A stretch of DNA of 64,000 nt from Margaritispora aquatica. Taxonomy: Eukaryota > Ascomycota > Leotiomycetes > Helotiales > Discinellaceae. Made by a program: the position numbers and the translations under genes. The stretch is from contig VJWN01000007.1 in NCBI GenBank assembly GCA_007644065.1, positions 2,076,167 through 2,140,166 on the forward strand, in the 5' to 3' direction. Positions 33,054 to 45,377 of this stretch are shown here, in pieces. The notes under the pieces were generated by a model. It searched no databases and was not told the origin of the DNA. It saw only the letters and a list, made by a program, of their open reading frames with translations. The first letter of the stretch is position 1. Every line of letters begins with the position of its first letter.

Positions 33054-34883
33054 ATGGAGCAGATCAAGAGAATCCTCTCCATAATGTTCGTTATCTCCAA
33101 ACATCCTCTCTCATAAATAGAATATGCGTCCTAACACATCAATAGCACTTTTCCCGTTAGCCCAACTGAGCACGGAATCCTCGGGCTCCCAGCACCAATC
33201 CTCTACCTCATCTTAGTCTTCCTCTGCGTTCTCACACTATGCAGCATACTCGTGCCCATCTTCTACATCAAAGAAGATGATGACGAGGAGGAGCACATCC
33301 TCTTCCGTTGCCACTGCTGCAACATGCATTACATTCCATTCGATAGACGACCTATCTTTCGACCCCGACTCCGATGCCCTCATTGCGGTGCATCAAAAAA
33401 GTCTGATCCAATCCGATATCCACATCGAGAACCCGTAGTCAAGGGGACTCCAAGATACCTTAAGCTGAACAAAGTTCTGCCAAACCCGGTCTTGAATTTC
33501 ATGCGAACACAGCGAACTCCAAATCAACAACCAGATCTCGAAGCTCGACAAGTCGAATGCGAGGTCGTGACGGAAGTGGTGGTTAACGAGACACTGGTCG
33601 TTCCCTCCTCTGGAACAACATCATCATATGGAACTATAACTCAAACCCACATTGTAAATTCAAATGTCGAGCTTGTGGCAACGAATGAACGAACAACAAT
33701 AATAACAACAACTGAGACAAATGAATGCACACCACTCTTATCTCCAGTCCTAGCAAAGTGCAAAGGCGCGAAACTTGTCGCGGATCCTGCAACTACGACT
33801 AATCCACAACCGAAGACACAATCGTGTGACCGGATGCCCCTTTCACCTCCAGAGGCTGGAGGCAGCATTTCTTTAGATTCTGCCGGTAACCCCGCGATCA
33901 AGCTCAAAGCAATACTCAAGAAGCAATCTTCATACGAACAAGGATGTTCAGCGCCTCGAGCAGCATCACAGGGCAGACATGTCAGTTTTGCCAGCGATAT
34001 CGAGACTAAGCCCCCAAAAACACCACAACCACAACCATCGGGACATATTTCCTTCCGGCATCTGGCAGAAGCAGAAGTCAAACCTAGGAAATATGCCAAC
34101 TTCGACGCATACCTCGAAGACTTGCAAAGATCACAGCCAAAACGGCAAGTACATCCAGAAACCACACACCACCGAACAAACGCACACGGCCATTCAAGTC
34201 CAGAAAACGCACAGGAACAACCAAAAGCAAGCCCAAAAATATCTCACGTACATCCAGCCCCATCAAATGGCAGGATATCTGCAGGGAGGGGCGAGCAGAG
34301 GCGGGTATATCAGAGACACCAGCATGTAAATGTGCTACGAGGCATGAAAAAATCAGCGAGCACAAATAGAATAGCAAAGAGAGCTACCACTGGCACCAGC
34401 AAGCGAGAACGCGTAGATGGTGATGCGCAGAAACTTGTCAGAGAGCGACGTCTCTGTCAGGAGAAATCAATGTCAAGAAAGCCAAACGTGACTATATCAC
34501 AGTTGTGGCCAAACCCACTCAAACTCACCCAGCCGACTGAGCAGGGTGAAAATTCTAGAGAAGCAAACATAATCGAACCAGAAATCTGGCCAAATCCACT
34601 TAGACTTCATCAGCGGATTGGGCTGGATGCGAACAATACAGAGCAGGCAACACAAGGGTTGGAAGTGAAAGAACCTTCTAAGCCAGGCAGGTGTGACCGA
34701 ACTCAGGAAGAAGTGGGAAGAAGGATGACCAGCATCCTTGATATCAATTGGAACCGCGTCGTCATGAGCGATACACAAGATTTTAACAACAACGAGGTGT
34801 ATAGCTACCAGTGGGAGCAAGCTGAACTAGAAGGCCGCATAAATGGTATTGCCTCTAGGACAGACGACTCGGCAGACACATGA
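33054..34883 (+). CDS. Membrane-anchored zinc-ribbon-like protein with disordered tail
   Basis: Two exons, 33054-33085 and 33146-34883. A 60-nt intron with donor GTTCGT, branch TCCTAAC and acceptor AATAG joins them in phase and gives 589 residues. After 20 residues comes one strong membrane helix (ILYLILVFLCVLTLCSILVPIFYI), then an acidic stretch, then a CxxC...CxxC zinc-ribbon-like module (CHCCNMHYIPFDRRP followed by LRCPHCGAS). The remaining about 500 residues are low-complexity, with WPNPL motifs recurring (SQLWPNPLKL, EIWPNPLRL and an earlier LPNPVLNF). The tiny first exon is supported by frame and by extension of the membrane helix. No family is recognised. The zinc ribbon probably faces the cytosol. 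Confidence 0.7.
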
Positions 34884-35051
34884 ACAACACATAGCCCTTG
34901 GCTACCACCTAAAACCTAAGACCGCGAAATGAAGAAACAAGAAAAAAGAGGAAAATGATCCAAAAACCAAAACACCCACCTGCCAGCAACCAGCTGCATT
35001 GAATGCCTCCCTATATGCGTTTTCTAAATGCTCAAATCATCAATGAACACT

Positions 35052-36326
35052 TCAATATCCTTTCTTCCGGTCTACCACGTTCAACAGCTTTTCACCTCTT
35101 TCCATCCGCGTCAAATTCTTCTCTAGAATATCCAAACTTCTCTCTGCATATGCAGTACCTAGACCGGAAATGTGAGGTGTCACGGCCACATTCTCCAAAT
35201 CCCACAACTCACTTTCCTTGGGCAGAGGCTCAGGATCCGTCACATCAAGGGCAGCGCCCCTCAGCCCACCTTCCGCAGGGCTCTTCTTCAGTGCCGCAAT
35301 CAAATCATCTTGGTTGAGGATGGCACCACGAGCGATATTCACGATGAAGGCGTTGGTTTTGCCAAGGATGGCGAATTCCTCGGCTGCGAGGAAATGGGTG
35401 GTTTGCGGTGTTAGAGGGACGGAAACGAGGAGGATATCGATGCCTTTGGAGAGGAAGGCGTGCAGCGAGGCTTTATCGGTACCACTGTACCAAGCGGACG
35501 GGACGAGTCCTTCGGGATCTCCGGTATTGGGAACAATATAGCCATGATCTATTTTTGATTCTGGCGTTGGACGCGGCGATGCCGTGTAAGCGATGACATC
35601 CATACCCATTGCTTTGCAAATCCTAGCGGCTGTATGTAAACATTAGCATCAGACCAGCGAAATATAAATATGAATAGACCAACTTTGTCTTCCTATTGCT
35701 CCATACCCAAGTACACCTAACCTTTGTCCAACAGCATCTCTCATCGTGCCAAGCTCGGTATGCGGTCCCCACACGTGCTCCTTCTGCCATTTCAGAAGCA
35801 GCTTCTCCTTGTGAGAATTGCTCAAGATTTGCATAATCACCCACTCGGCAATCTGGGGACCGTGAACGCCAGACGAATTGGTGATGGTGATATCCGTGTC
35901 TGTCCACACTGGCTGCTTTGCCATCTGGTTTGCACCAGCACTGAACAGGTGAATGAGCTTTAGATTCTTCCGCACGACGCTCAGATCTGGCGGGAAGCTG
36001 GCGAGTGTGACGAGAATGGTCGCCTTGGCCCAAGAATCTTTGGTTCGGTTAGTAATGTAGTACATAGGTAGGTATTGGATGTGACCATCATGGTCATGAT
36101 CATGAACATGTCTTGAGTTGAGTGGAGATGATCGCTTACCCGTTGGCACCGCACTGATATCCCCCTTCCATGCCGGCGTGAAGTGAATAGTATGATACTC
36201 GAACGTCGCCGTAGGATGTTTCGCCTCGATATCCGACACGAGGGCCTTCATGCGCGCATCTTGCTCGAACGGGAGGAGACACAAGATGTACTCTCCCCCG
36301 GTAGTGTCTGGTCCGGCATCGCCCAT
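35052..36326 (-). CDS. D-isomer-specific 2-hydroxyacid dehydrogenase family protein
   Basis: Three exons: 36326-36140, 36037-35684 and 35629-35052 (donors GTAAGC and GTTGGT) give 372 residues. The NAD-binding domain has LGVLGYGAIGRQTARICKAM (glycine-rich loop) and the family signature continues with VSVPLTPQTTHFL, the catalytic arginine in VNIARGAILNQ, the glutamate in DVTDPEPLP, and the histidine in VAVTPHISG. It reduces or oxidises a 2-hydroxy/2-keto acid with NAD(P)H; the substrate is not evident (glyoxylate/hydroxypyruvate reductase-like members are common). An in-frame ATG at 36377 would add 17 residues (MIFAAARRLFALSPSFI), possibly a mitochondrial presequence. The gene is convergent with the zinc-ribbon gene, 168 bases apart. 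Confidence 0.9.
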
Positions 36327-36962
36327 GATGAAGGATGGAGAAAGGGCAAAGAGCCGACGTGCAGCAGCGAATATCAAACGCTGTGTAACTACAAGGAACG
36401 GGAACAGGAACAGGAACTGGGACGGAAAAGTAGGTGCTTGAGGTGGTACTCAGTAGGTTGTTATATAGGCGAGGTAGGTAGGTCAGTATTTATACTTTGT
36501 AAGCGTAAGCTCGTTTCACCGAGGTGAGGTTGAGATGAGTGAGAATTTGGTACGGATGCTATCAATGGACACGGGTTGAGAGATGGAAGGTGAGATATAT
36601 ACCTTGGTGGCAATGAAGTCGTCAAGAAACGTGCTCTTTGGCTTGACTGTCGCAATTGGACTTCCCACGGCCTATGACCCGTAAGATGGTCGATTACATC
36701 AACATTCAACATTCTCATACTGTACAATTACCCCACCTTTGACTTACAAATGCCGAAAAATCCACTAAGATAACCATTGATAGCCTAGATAAGCCCGTAA
36801 AAATGGGGGCAATGTCTCGCATTTTTCACTGTCGCAAATGACATTCAAACTCAAAACTGCGCAGGTGCTTCTCAGATTTGTCTTCTCTAAAGATCTCCGT
36901 CTGTATTCTATGAATCTAATGTCCAACGCAATATCCTTGAATCAACAGTCTGGATATACCCT
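36327..36962. other. Intergenic
   Basis: Promoter side of the 2-hydroxyacid dehydrogenase gene, with GGAACAGGAAC repeats (36399-36420) and AGGTAGGTA (about 36473-36484), running to the 3' end of the xanthine phosphoribosyltransferase gene. Nothing coding is seen. Confidence 0.5.
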
Positions 36963-37719
36963 CTACTGTGATGGTTGTTTAGCAGCCATCTCATCATGCT
37001 CGTCAATGTCAGTGGCCTCCCATGGGTAACAGATCCAGACGTCTCCAACGGTCCTAGCAGCCAAGTATCGGTTCTCGTTGAGCATGTCCTCTGGAAGATG
37101 ACCCTTCTTCTCCTTGTTCTTGTTCTATTTTTGCAGAATTAGCAACTCCCTTGCATAACTCCGAGACATCGGGTACTTACATGCAGAACGAAGATGGAAA
37201 AGACTGTCTTCTCTCCCTGAACACCAAGCTTTTGTCTGGCAGCCTCGACATCCTTCTCGAGTTCCTTAACGGCATATTCCAGGGTTGTGCGGGTGTCATC
37301 GACCTCGTCAACGATCAAAATCCGCTTGCCAACCAAGTTCTTCATCTCTCCCAAACTTGTCAAGTCCAACCACTGAGTTCGAGTAACCTTCGTGCCGACA
37401 GCTTCCACGTCGCCATCTCCTGCGAGTTCGTGGTGATCTGGGAGCTGCTCGTAGAGTGAGAGACCGATGGCTTGGATGGGGATATTGGCAGAGCCTGGTC
37501 TCTTGAGGAAAGAGCGCAGGATTCTTGCTGGTACATAGCCTCCTCCACCAATAGCGATCATGAGTTGAGGTTTGAAGTCGTCCAAAATGCGAGGAGCTGC
37601 CTCCTGGCATAATTTGTGGACCTGTTGCAGGGCAGTTAGTGACGTGCAGGAGCCTTGGAGGGGTAATTTCAGGCTGGCGAACGTACCTGGTTGTACGAAA
37701 CGTACTCCTTGACAACCAT
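36963..37719 (-). CDS. xpt1: Xanthine phosphoribosyltransferase 1
   Basis: Three exons: 37719-37687, 37621-37181 and 37124-36963 (donors GTACGT and GTAAGT) give 211 residues. It transfers phosphoribosyl from PRPP to xanthine/hypoxanthine in purine salvage, in the cytosol. The PRPP-binding motif is RILIVDEVDDTRTTLEY. An N-terminal MIAIGGGGYVPARILRS segment matches the fungal XPT1 layout, and the C-terminus has VGDVWICYPWEATD. A very short first exon (11 codons, MVVKEYVSYNQ) is confirmed by the clean phase-0 intron. It is divergent from the metallo-beta-lactamase gene with 587 bases between. Confidence 0.9.
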
Positions 37720-38306
37720 CTTGAAAGTATTATCGGGTGGAAATAGTGGAAAGATGGTAAAAAACGAAGATGTTCCAATCTGCGCGGGGATGACTCCCAA
37801 GAGCCAGAAAAAAAATGTTTAGGTGTGATGGAAAGCTTTCTTAGGAGGGAATGGCGAAGCACTAGCGGGGTTCGCCTAATGCAAGGCAGTAGAATAGGGT
37901 ACGGTAAGGTAGGGAGGTAGGGAGGTAGGTAGGGAATGGTGGGGAAAAGTGAAGGTGAAGGTGAATGTGGAAGGTTTTCGATTTCTTTCTTAGAAAACAA
38001 TTATTTTCTCAAACTTGAAATGTATCGAGCGAGATTTTACATATGAAACCATATCTTCTTGTTGATGGATTCCCTTTTGCCTTTCTATTTATTGTGAATT
38101 ATCAATTCTTGGTCGGTTGCAGCGTCAACATGGAGATCATTTTAGTACATGGAATCACCACTAGGTACTAACAAACTCACCTGATGAAGCTTGACGTCAG
38201 GGAGTAAGGAGCCAACGATGATGGCTACAAATATCCCCTCAAGTGGCCTCAATTATATCACAAGTAGTCTATTTACTTCTGCTTTCATTCAGGCATCCAA
38301 CCCAAT
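37720..38306. promoter_or_regulatory. Divergent promoter region xpt1 / lactonase-like gene
   Basis: A 587-base gap between two divergent start codons. It contains the GGTA/GGGA microsatellite at 37902-37935 and an AT-rich centre (about 37980-38110). Confidence 0.5.
37902..37935. repeat. GGTAGGGA tetranucleotide tract
   Basis: Tandem AAGG/TAGGGAGGTAGGGAGGT units of the window's recurrent AGGTAGG type, in the xpt1 5' leader region. Confidence 0.85.
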
Positions 38307-39386
38307 ATGGCTCAAGCACCACCCGACCTCAAGATCCCTTCGTCACCCACTACAGTCAAGGTCAGAATACTTGACACGACCACGAGTATCAAAGGGATTG
38401 CACTTGCGCCCTTTGTGGAGCCGAAAATCAAGGGACATGATTATCTCATCTGTCCAGCTTTCTCCTTCCTGATTGAGCATCCATCGGGCCGGAAGCTGTT
38501 GTTTGATCTTGGTGTTAGGAAAGATTTCGAAAATCTCGCTCCAAGAATTGTCGATCGCATTAAGAATGGAGGCTGGAAAGTGGTGGTGAAGAAGGGAGTT
38601 CGAGAGCAGCTGGAAACAAATGGCATCGATGGAAAGGATATTGAAGCGATCATTTGGAGTCATTGGCATTGGGACCATACTGGAGCGCCGTCTACTTTTG
38701 AAAAACATACCTCTCTAATTGTTGGCCCTGGCTTCAAGGAAAGCTTTACTCCTGGCTATCCTGCCAAGAAAGATGCGCCTATTCTCGAGGAAGACATTCA
38801 AGGTCGAGAATTGAGGGAGATGTCTTTTGATAAAGGCCTGAAAATTGGCCGTTTCGAGGCTTTTGACTATTTTGGGGATGGCTCATTCTACCTCTTGAAC
38901 AGCCCTGGCCATGCGATCGGACACATGTGCGGTATGGCTAGGGTTACATCAAATCCCAATTCCTTCATATTCATGGGAGGTGATGCATGCCATCATGGAG
39001 GGGAGTTTCGCCCATCTCCATATCTCCAAATTCCAGCAGAGATATCGCCAAATCCCTTCAACCCAACAGGCAAGCAGCCTTGCCCTGGGTCATTGTTTGA
39101 TGATTTGTATAGAGAAGGAAACAAAGCACAGCCATTCTATGCAATTGCAAGAATGGATGATGGAAAGGGCGTTGCGCATGATGTCGATGATGCTGAAGCG
39201 ACTATTTCCAAAGTCATCGAAGCCGATGCTCAAGACACGGTCCTCGTCGTCATGGCTCATGATCAGACATTATTGCCAGTTATAGATCTCTTCCCTAAAT
39301 ATGCAAATGACTTCAAGCAGAAGGGCTGGGTCGAGGAAAGCCGATGGTTATTTTTGAAGGATTTTGCCAAGGCTGTGAAGCAATGA
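38307..39386 (+). CDS. Metallo-beta-lactamase-fold hydrolase, AHL-lactonase-like
   Basis: A single-exon 359-residue protein. The metal-binding HxHxDH motif is SHWHWDHTGA (H119, H121, D123, H124), with the further ligands in LLNSPGHAIGH (H202) and MGGDACHHGG (D226). N-terminal segments KVRILDTTTS and PAFSFLIEHPSGRKLLFDLGV follow the lactonase layout (AiiA/AttM-like) rather than class B beta-lactamases. Many filamentous fungi carry such proteins, with lactones or mycotoxins as suspected substrates; activity here is inferred. Its 5' neighbour is the divergent xanthine phosphoribosyltransferase gene. Confidence 0.9.
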   Translation: MAQAPPDLKIPSSPTTVKVRILDTTTSIKGIALAPFVEPKIKGHDYLICPAFSFLIEHPSGRKLLFDLGVRKDFENLAPRIVDRIKNGGWKVVVKKGVREQLETNGIDGKDIEAIIWSHWHWDHTGAPSTFEKHTSLIVGPGFKESFTPGYPAKKDAPILEEDIQGRELREMSFDKGLKIGRFEAFDYFGDGSFYLLNSPGHAIGHMCGMARVTSNPNSFIFMGGDACHHGGEFRPSPYLQIPAEISPNPFNPTGKQPCPGSLFDDLYREGNKAQPFYAIARMDDGKGVAHDVDDAEATISKVIEADAQDTVLVVMAHDQTLLPVIDLFPKYANDFKQKGWVEESRWLFLKDFAKAVKQ

Positions 39387-40026
39387 AGATGAGGGGCATG
39401 AGCATTTCCTCCCGTATACAAGCTCTGATTGATTCTGTTTGTTTGCTAGGATGAATGGTTCGTTGGATGAGTGTTGCTTCCTCGAATGAAATGTTGGTGA
39501 TGTGGTCACTAGGATTTATTTTGTTGGTGCTGAAAGACGCAGTCGGTTCCTTCATGAGAATACTTTTGTTAGCTATTTGCTTGCGCCTCACTTCTGTGCA
39601 TGCATGGAAAACTCCAAAAGAGTCTGTCGGAAAGTGGCTGACGGTTGATTCAACCAAGTGAGCGACCAGAGACTGTTTTGCGGCACAGCCCGAGAGGTGG
39701 GGGCAGCTTGAGAAGTGATGGTTTGATACAGGAGTGGATTGATCTTCTCCAGCTTCTCGAAAGACCACCAATGGTTCATTCGGCCTCATTCCTGATCTCC
39801 AGGGTCTGGCTGACGCCCAGATTTCAATCCCTCGAATGGTACCTGATTTGGCTGCAGCTTCGAAATTGAGGAGTGCAATCCCTGCTTCCTCGGACCACAT
39901 CAGTCAGTCCAGCCAGGCCCAATCTCAAATCTTTATTACTTTCTCCTTCTTCACTCTTGTCTTTTTCTCTGCTTTGGCAATCCGTTCTGTCGTTTTCTGT
40001 TGTACTTGTTCAAAATCTACGTCGAG
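39387..40026. other. Intergenic
   Basis: Between the lactonase-like gene and the next membrane-protein gene on the same strand. The last 100 bases are a TC-rich leader (ttctccttcttcactcttg) typical of a fungal 5' UTR. Short frames here have no features. Confidence 0.45.
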
Positions 40027-41098
40027 ATGTCTGCTCCAGAAGTTGTCTCTCATCATTCTGATCTCGAGCTTGCTGAATACAATCGCGAAGAGAAATCGTC
40101 TGACTGGTCATCAATGAAGCAGCTGAATGGAGATTACCGTCACGTGGCTCAACCATCACAACCATCACAACCATCATATTCACAACCAACATATTTACAG
40201 CCAACATATTCACAACCATCATATTCACAACCCGACTCCTCATATCCTCAGGCTGTACCTCCATCCAAATCTCGGACAACTTGTGGCTTGCCTTCCAAGA
40301 TCTTCTGGATAGTCGTCGCGATTCTGATTTTGGTGCTTGGAATTGGACTTGGAGCTGGAGTAGGAGCGGGAATGTCAATACAGCGTGGGATGCAGTAGGA
40401 TACCTACTTATTTACGTGTCGTTCGAATTAAACTGATCAAGGTCTCTTAGAGAAACAACATCCGGCGCTCCTACGGCAACTGTCACGCAGACAATCACTG
40501 CAACCGGCGCACAAGGAACCGGCACGGCAGTAGTTCCAACCGTGTCACCAACATCGCCTGCATCCTCTTCAGCCTCGAGCTACTCCCCGAACACTCTCGT
40601 GAAGGCTGTCATACCAACCAATGGTACTGTAGCTCTTGATTGTCCTACTATCGACGCCTCTATCATTCGCATTGCTCTTGGCTCAACAACCTATCGATTT
40701 GCCGTCGCTTGCGGTACTGACACCGCCGCTGCGAATCAGGATATCTTAGCCGTCATCGTTTATAGCATCGAAGCGTGCGCGCAGGCGTGTGCAAGCTATA
40801 ACAGGAATTACGGTCAGAATAAGTGTGTAGCTGCAACCTTCAACAGTAACTTAACGGCTAGTGTGGGTGTAAACTATGGATCGTGTAAGTATTTTTCTTT
40901 CCAGGCTTACCACACAAATTTCTGGGGAACCAGATGCAATATTAGGCGAAGAACCGTATTTTCCTTGAAGACGCGTTTATCCTTACAGCTTTGGATTGAA
41001 TATCTGCTGACATCTCAGTAGGTTGGCTGAAGAACGGGACTGTGGGTACTTCCCCAAGCACGTCAAACATCTATGCTGGACTGAGGCTACAAATATAA
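40027..41098 (+). CDS. Single-pass membrane protein with Q/P/S/Y repeats and Cys-containing (apple/PAN-like) ectodomain
   Basis: Three exons: 40027-40394, 40451-40884 and 41022-41098 give 292 residues. Donors are GTAGGA and GTAAGT; the second intron is 137 nt. The N-terminal region has a low-complexity tract of QPS/SYSQPTY units (about 42-76), then a membrane helix (KIFWIVVAILILVLGIGLGAGVGA, 91-114). After a Ser/Thr-rich linker comes a domain with a DILAVIVYSIEACAQACASY segment and an ATFNSNLTASVGVNYGSC segment, ending WLKNGTVGT...YAGLRL, as seen in fungal apple/PAN-like cell-surface domains. The last exon is confirmed by a clean Cys-Trp junction. The topology suggests an outside-facing C-terminus. 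Function is unknown. Confidence 0.75.
40138..40230. repeat. Coding tandem repeat of CACAACCATCATATT units
   Basis: Degenerate 9- to 15-nt units (ccatcacaaccatcaca, catattcacaacca) encode the QPSQPSYSQPTY tract of the preceding entry. The repeat is likely length-variable between strains. Confidence 0.8.
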
Positions 41099-44000
41099 AT
41101 CTTCATTTGGGCAACGAGGACTACTTTTCATTTCTTGCTACATAATTTCCTTCACTTACGGGCGGGTCATTGTTGGACACCAGGAATCCATTTGGCAGTA
41201 ATTCTACAGACCTCCGGCATACGTGCTTGGGCTGCATTACAGGGGGATAAACATCAAGCGAGGAGTTGGGGGTTTATAATGACATCTGTTATGGCCAAGA
41301 CTTGGGCAATGTCTCGTCACATCGTCTCATCTCATCATTTATCGCTTTGTTGATAAGTTGACATTGCTATCGTTCCGCTCTAGACTTCACCTGTTGTTCA
41401 AGTCTTCGCTAAACTCGAACGACTGACCGTTTTGCTCCGTTGGGACATCAACACTTGCCCAAAAGAGTTAAGCGAGCTTCTCCGACTCATGTCTCACACT
41501 CTTCACGACGTTTGAACGAATCCATATTCACGTGGATGAAGCTAAACTACCATGGATCGGTCTTTGAATGGTGTGGATGCGAATGTAGGTACTTTGCCGA
41601 TGAATGTATCGTATTTTCTGTTGTTTGTCAAGATACCGAATACGCCTTTTTGCTGTCATTTGCGTGGTCTGTTGTCAACTCGCGAGCCAAATTTGCTGCA
41701 CGCAATTGTGCTGTTAAGCCTGAAAGTCTCAAAACCCCTGCACTTCCAGACCTTCTTTTAAAGCAAACGACGCTGCTAGGTGTAGAATTCAACTCTGTTT
41801 AGGTGAATCTGATTGCACGGGCACATTTCATGATTGCTGCGAATTTTTGCTCACTTGTTCTGTCTGCTATCAAAGCTTGTTTATCTAGCCTCTTATACAA
41901 GAGCTCGCGCCACATGCGGGAGTTTCGTAGTTGATGTTGAGGATCTCGACGACTATGGGCAGTCTTCTGGTCGGTGCGAGACTTAGTTGAGATTCGCGTT
42001 ATGCGTCTTGGAATTTCCATATGTGTAGCACTATCTCATTTGTTGAAGTTCGGTTTTGTGAGGCATCTGAGTGTATTTAAAGAGAAATAGGATGCCCCTT
42101 CGTTGGAGATGGCATGGCATGCGGTCCTGTAACAAAGAGCTTCTATGAGAGTCTGTTGGAGAAGTAAAGGGATGAGAGTGAGAGGGGAGGGGGAGTTTAT
42201 AAACAGCGTTGTGGGAACATGTGTCAAGATAATGTTGTGCTTCGCTTTAAGCCAGTGGTCTCTTGTGTCTGTATGATAGTGTACAGGCATTTGCTGTCAT
42301 TTATGCATTTCGATGTCATCTTTTCAACCCACAGTCGCACACGCCGTTGCACTGTATCGTCGACTACAGGTGTCCTCATTCTCAGTCTCACAGCCCAAAG
42401 GTATCATTTATCAAACAATAGCAAAAGCCTGATACCAAAACCACTGAATTAAGCACAGATGATCTCAAATATCACCCCAGATTATAGTCTGCACAGATGA
42501 ACCTCAACTCTTTGACTAGGACTTTAAGTATGTTGTTACATTGGCTGAGCTTTCTCATTGTTTTATACTCGCGAACACATTCGGAGTTCGACTTCAGCAA
42601 TTCACCATCATCGCTTCTGATGTTTCTGTTTTCTTCTCGAGTTGAGCTCGAGTTTAGTGAGCACAGTATTGGGGTATAAAAGGAGCGCTTCCGTGTATCT
42701 GAGAATGCAGATATCGACTGCTCATTCGTCTGCGACCAACATTGCTGGAGCTGTTTTGCTCATTCACCAATGATAGCTTTGCTGTTTGGAGTCTCAGCTA
42801 AAAAGCCTTGAAGGCTTGTGGGATAATTGACGAATCCTCTACCACTTTGCCCGGAAGTTCGAGGTTACCCGAGAAAGAGAATGTTGTTGCTGTCAATATT
42901 TTCTCTGCTGTCAAGTTTTTTCGCACATTCACATTCATATTTCATCATATCCTGTTAATGCCCAGGAGGAATAGTCAGGCAGAATAACCATCACATGGTT
43001 TCTAGCATCTCCATTTGAAATGTGAGTAACATGTCTTACTACTGAGAGACGACTTCCTGTCATTTGTTCGTAAGTAAGATCCCGAAACTTCTCCTTTCTC
43101 ATCGTAGTTTGAGAAGCACCAACCTATTCCTCCACCATGACAGCTGATGGCCACTTCTCTATTATATAAAAGTTCTCGAAGACATCTAAGCCTGAAGGTG
43201 ATATTGTGGCACTAATTGGCATAATCTCTTGTGTGTCGACTTCACAAGATGCTACTATAGTCATTTCGGAGCCTTTCTAATACTAAAATATAAGATCAAT
43301 TCATTGGTGATCAATTAGCTTCGAAGATCTAGGGCGTGCTATAGTCATTAGGACTCATCTATACATTTTAAAATTATCTTAATTTTGTATAAACACTAAC
43401 GCTTCAACAGCTTTCTTTTGCAGCAATTGCCCCCTTTGGACAGACAGAAAACGCGATGTTGAGTTGCGGTAAGCTCATGGTGACATTCGTGATGTCGTTT
43501 CATGCCTTCAAGAAAACCCCAAAGCATGGCGATACGGCACATTCGTGCACCAAAGCAGTCACGACTTACATACTTGCTGTCAACTTTGTGATGTTTATTA
43601 TTGATCATATCTCTCATCGCGGTGAGTCTGTATTTCATACCAATTGCTTGATCAAATGCACCATCTCCGTGCGCCTGAAGCTCAAAATAAGCGTGATTCA
43701 AACACTTTGCAGGCTAATACCCAACCACAGATATCGTTGTCTTCTACCCACTTGCTGCTTCTTGTCGTATCAAAGTCTGAGAGCTTGCTCTATTTCAGTG
43801 TTGCATATAGAGACAGACATGTAAGTTTGAAAATGAATCCGAATTTCAGCGACCTCAGAACACCGACGTCAACTTAGCTCGATCGCCTTTTACGATCAAC
43901 AGCGGCGTAATCATATTCAACTTCACCAACCAAATGCTTCATTTTGAAACACACATGTAGACAGCGAGCCTCTACATACACCGAAAGTATTAACTGGTAG

Positions 44001-45377
44001 AAATGGGACAAACAGTTAAAACCTCTAAGCAAAATACATTTCCTCATGAATCACATCGCAATACTCTCTTCATCATCAATTAGAACTAACAGTACACATC
44101 TCCATGGCTGTATAATCGCATATGCTGATCTTCCACCAAGCAACAAAGACCTGCACTTCACAATGCTGCTTGTTACCCCTCCATGCATGAAATCGACCTC
44201 GCCTCGCTTGGAACCGAGCCCCTGAAAACCCGGTTAAACTTCGGCTTCAATCGCACTGCGCAATGAAATTATCATTCCATCCCCAGGATGGAGTAGTGAT
44301 TATTGATTGAAGATCTTGGACGATATTGCTGCCAATATCTTACCTGTAGTGCCGTTAAATTTGAGAAATGAGTTTAGAACCGAATATGGGAAAGCGAGCA
44401 AAGTTTAGTTACCGCATCTCTAAAAGGATACTATGACAAGCGAGAATCTGACAGCGAATGCAATGTTCACAGATAGTGATTGTTCTCCAGACCGACGAAT
44501 ACATAACATAGGCAGAACACAAAAGAGCTTTGTAAAGTATAAGAACATAAGGCACAAGTACATCGAATCATCTCTATTTCGAAAGAAGAAGAAAAGGCGG
44601 ACAAGCACGCATCTCGCCATCGAATGTTGAGCCTTAGGTAGGTTAGTAGGTATCAGTTGAAGATGTTTTCAGATTCAATGGCGGTCAATAAGCAGAGCAG
44701 TTGAGTAATCTCAATGATTGTTGTAGCTGTCACTGCGAGGTAGATTTGACATGGCTTTGGAAGAGATACTTCTGGAGGCCGAGAATTGTGCATCGATATG
44801 TCAGTAAATAGAAATTTATACGCGATTCGATAGCGGTAATGTAGATGACAGCAAAACTCATGCATTGTATGAAGCAAGAATTCCGAGTGTAATATGAATT
44901 AAGAGCAATATCGAGAGCTACAGCAGAGTTGAGAGTGGCAAGCACTCCCTGTATTTCCAATAAGTAAATTCTCGTCCTTGTGGTCTCCTATGCCTACATT
45001 GCAAACCCTTTGACTTAGTTTTGTCGTTTCGCTACATGTTTTCAACTAAACTGATACCTGATGTTTGACATTGAAACGAGTCATGAAGTTGAGACGTCCA
45101 GTCGCAAACATCACATTACTTTGATGGACATGATGGAAGACCACTTCAGCACGACATCTATCGACGTCCAGGCTAAGTCTACCTTCATGCACATGGAACA
45201 GAGAACAAGTATTGCAAGAAATAACGGAGGAAAGGTGATTTTGGCAACACAATAATCAAGCAGTCCGAGCAAAGACAAAATATTCATAGGACAACAGTTA
45301 TTTTATCATTCATCACTGCCCTGGCACAATCGTAGCTAAAACAAGCTTGTGATCTAGCCATAGATTGCCCGCGATAA
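41099..45377. other. 4.3-kb region without recognisable genes
   Basis: Mostly AT-rich DNA. Frames such as 41440-41802 (plus), 43396-43701 (minus) and 43456-43824 (plus) are short, overlap each other on opposite strands and show no domain, splice pattern or low-complexity signal of a real gene. No rRNA or tRNA is seen. A decayed element cannot be ruled out. Confidence 0.5.

Noticed and set aside
33641..34377. Minus-strand frames (174 and 97 residues) inside the zinc-ribbon gene
   Set aside because: Antisense shadows of a long plus-strand exon with a clear membrane helix and CxxC motifs.
41440..43877. Frames of 70-120 residues in the gene desert
   Set aside because: They overlap on both strands, have no recognisable motifs and no branch point or donor signals in phase.
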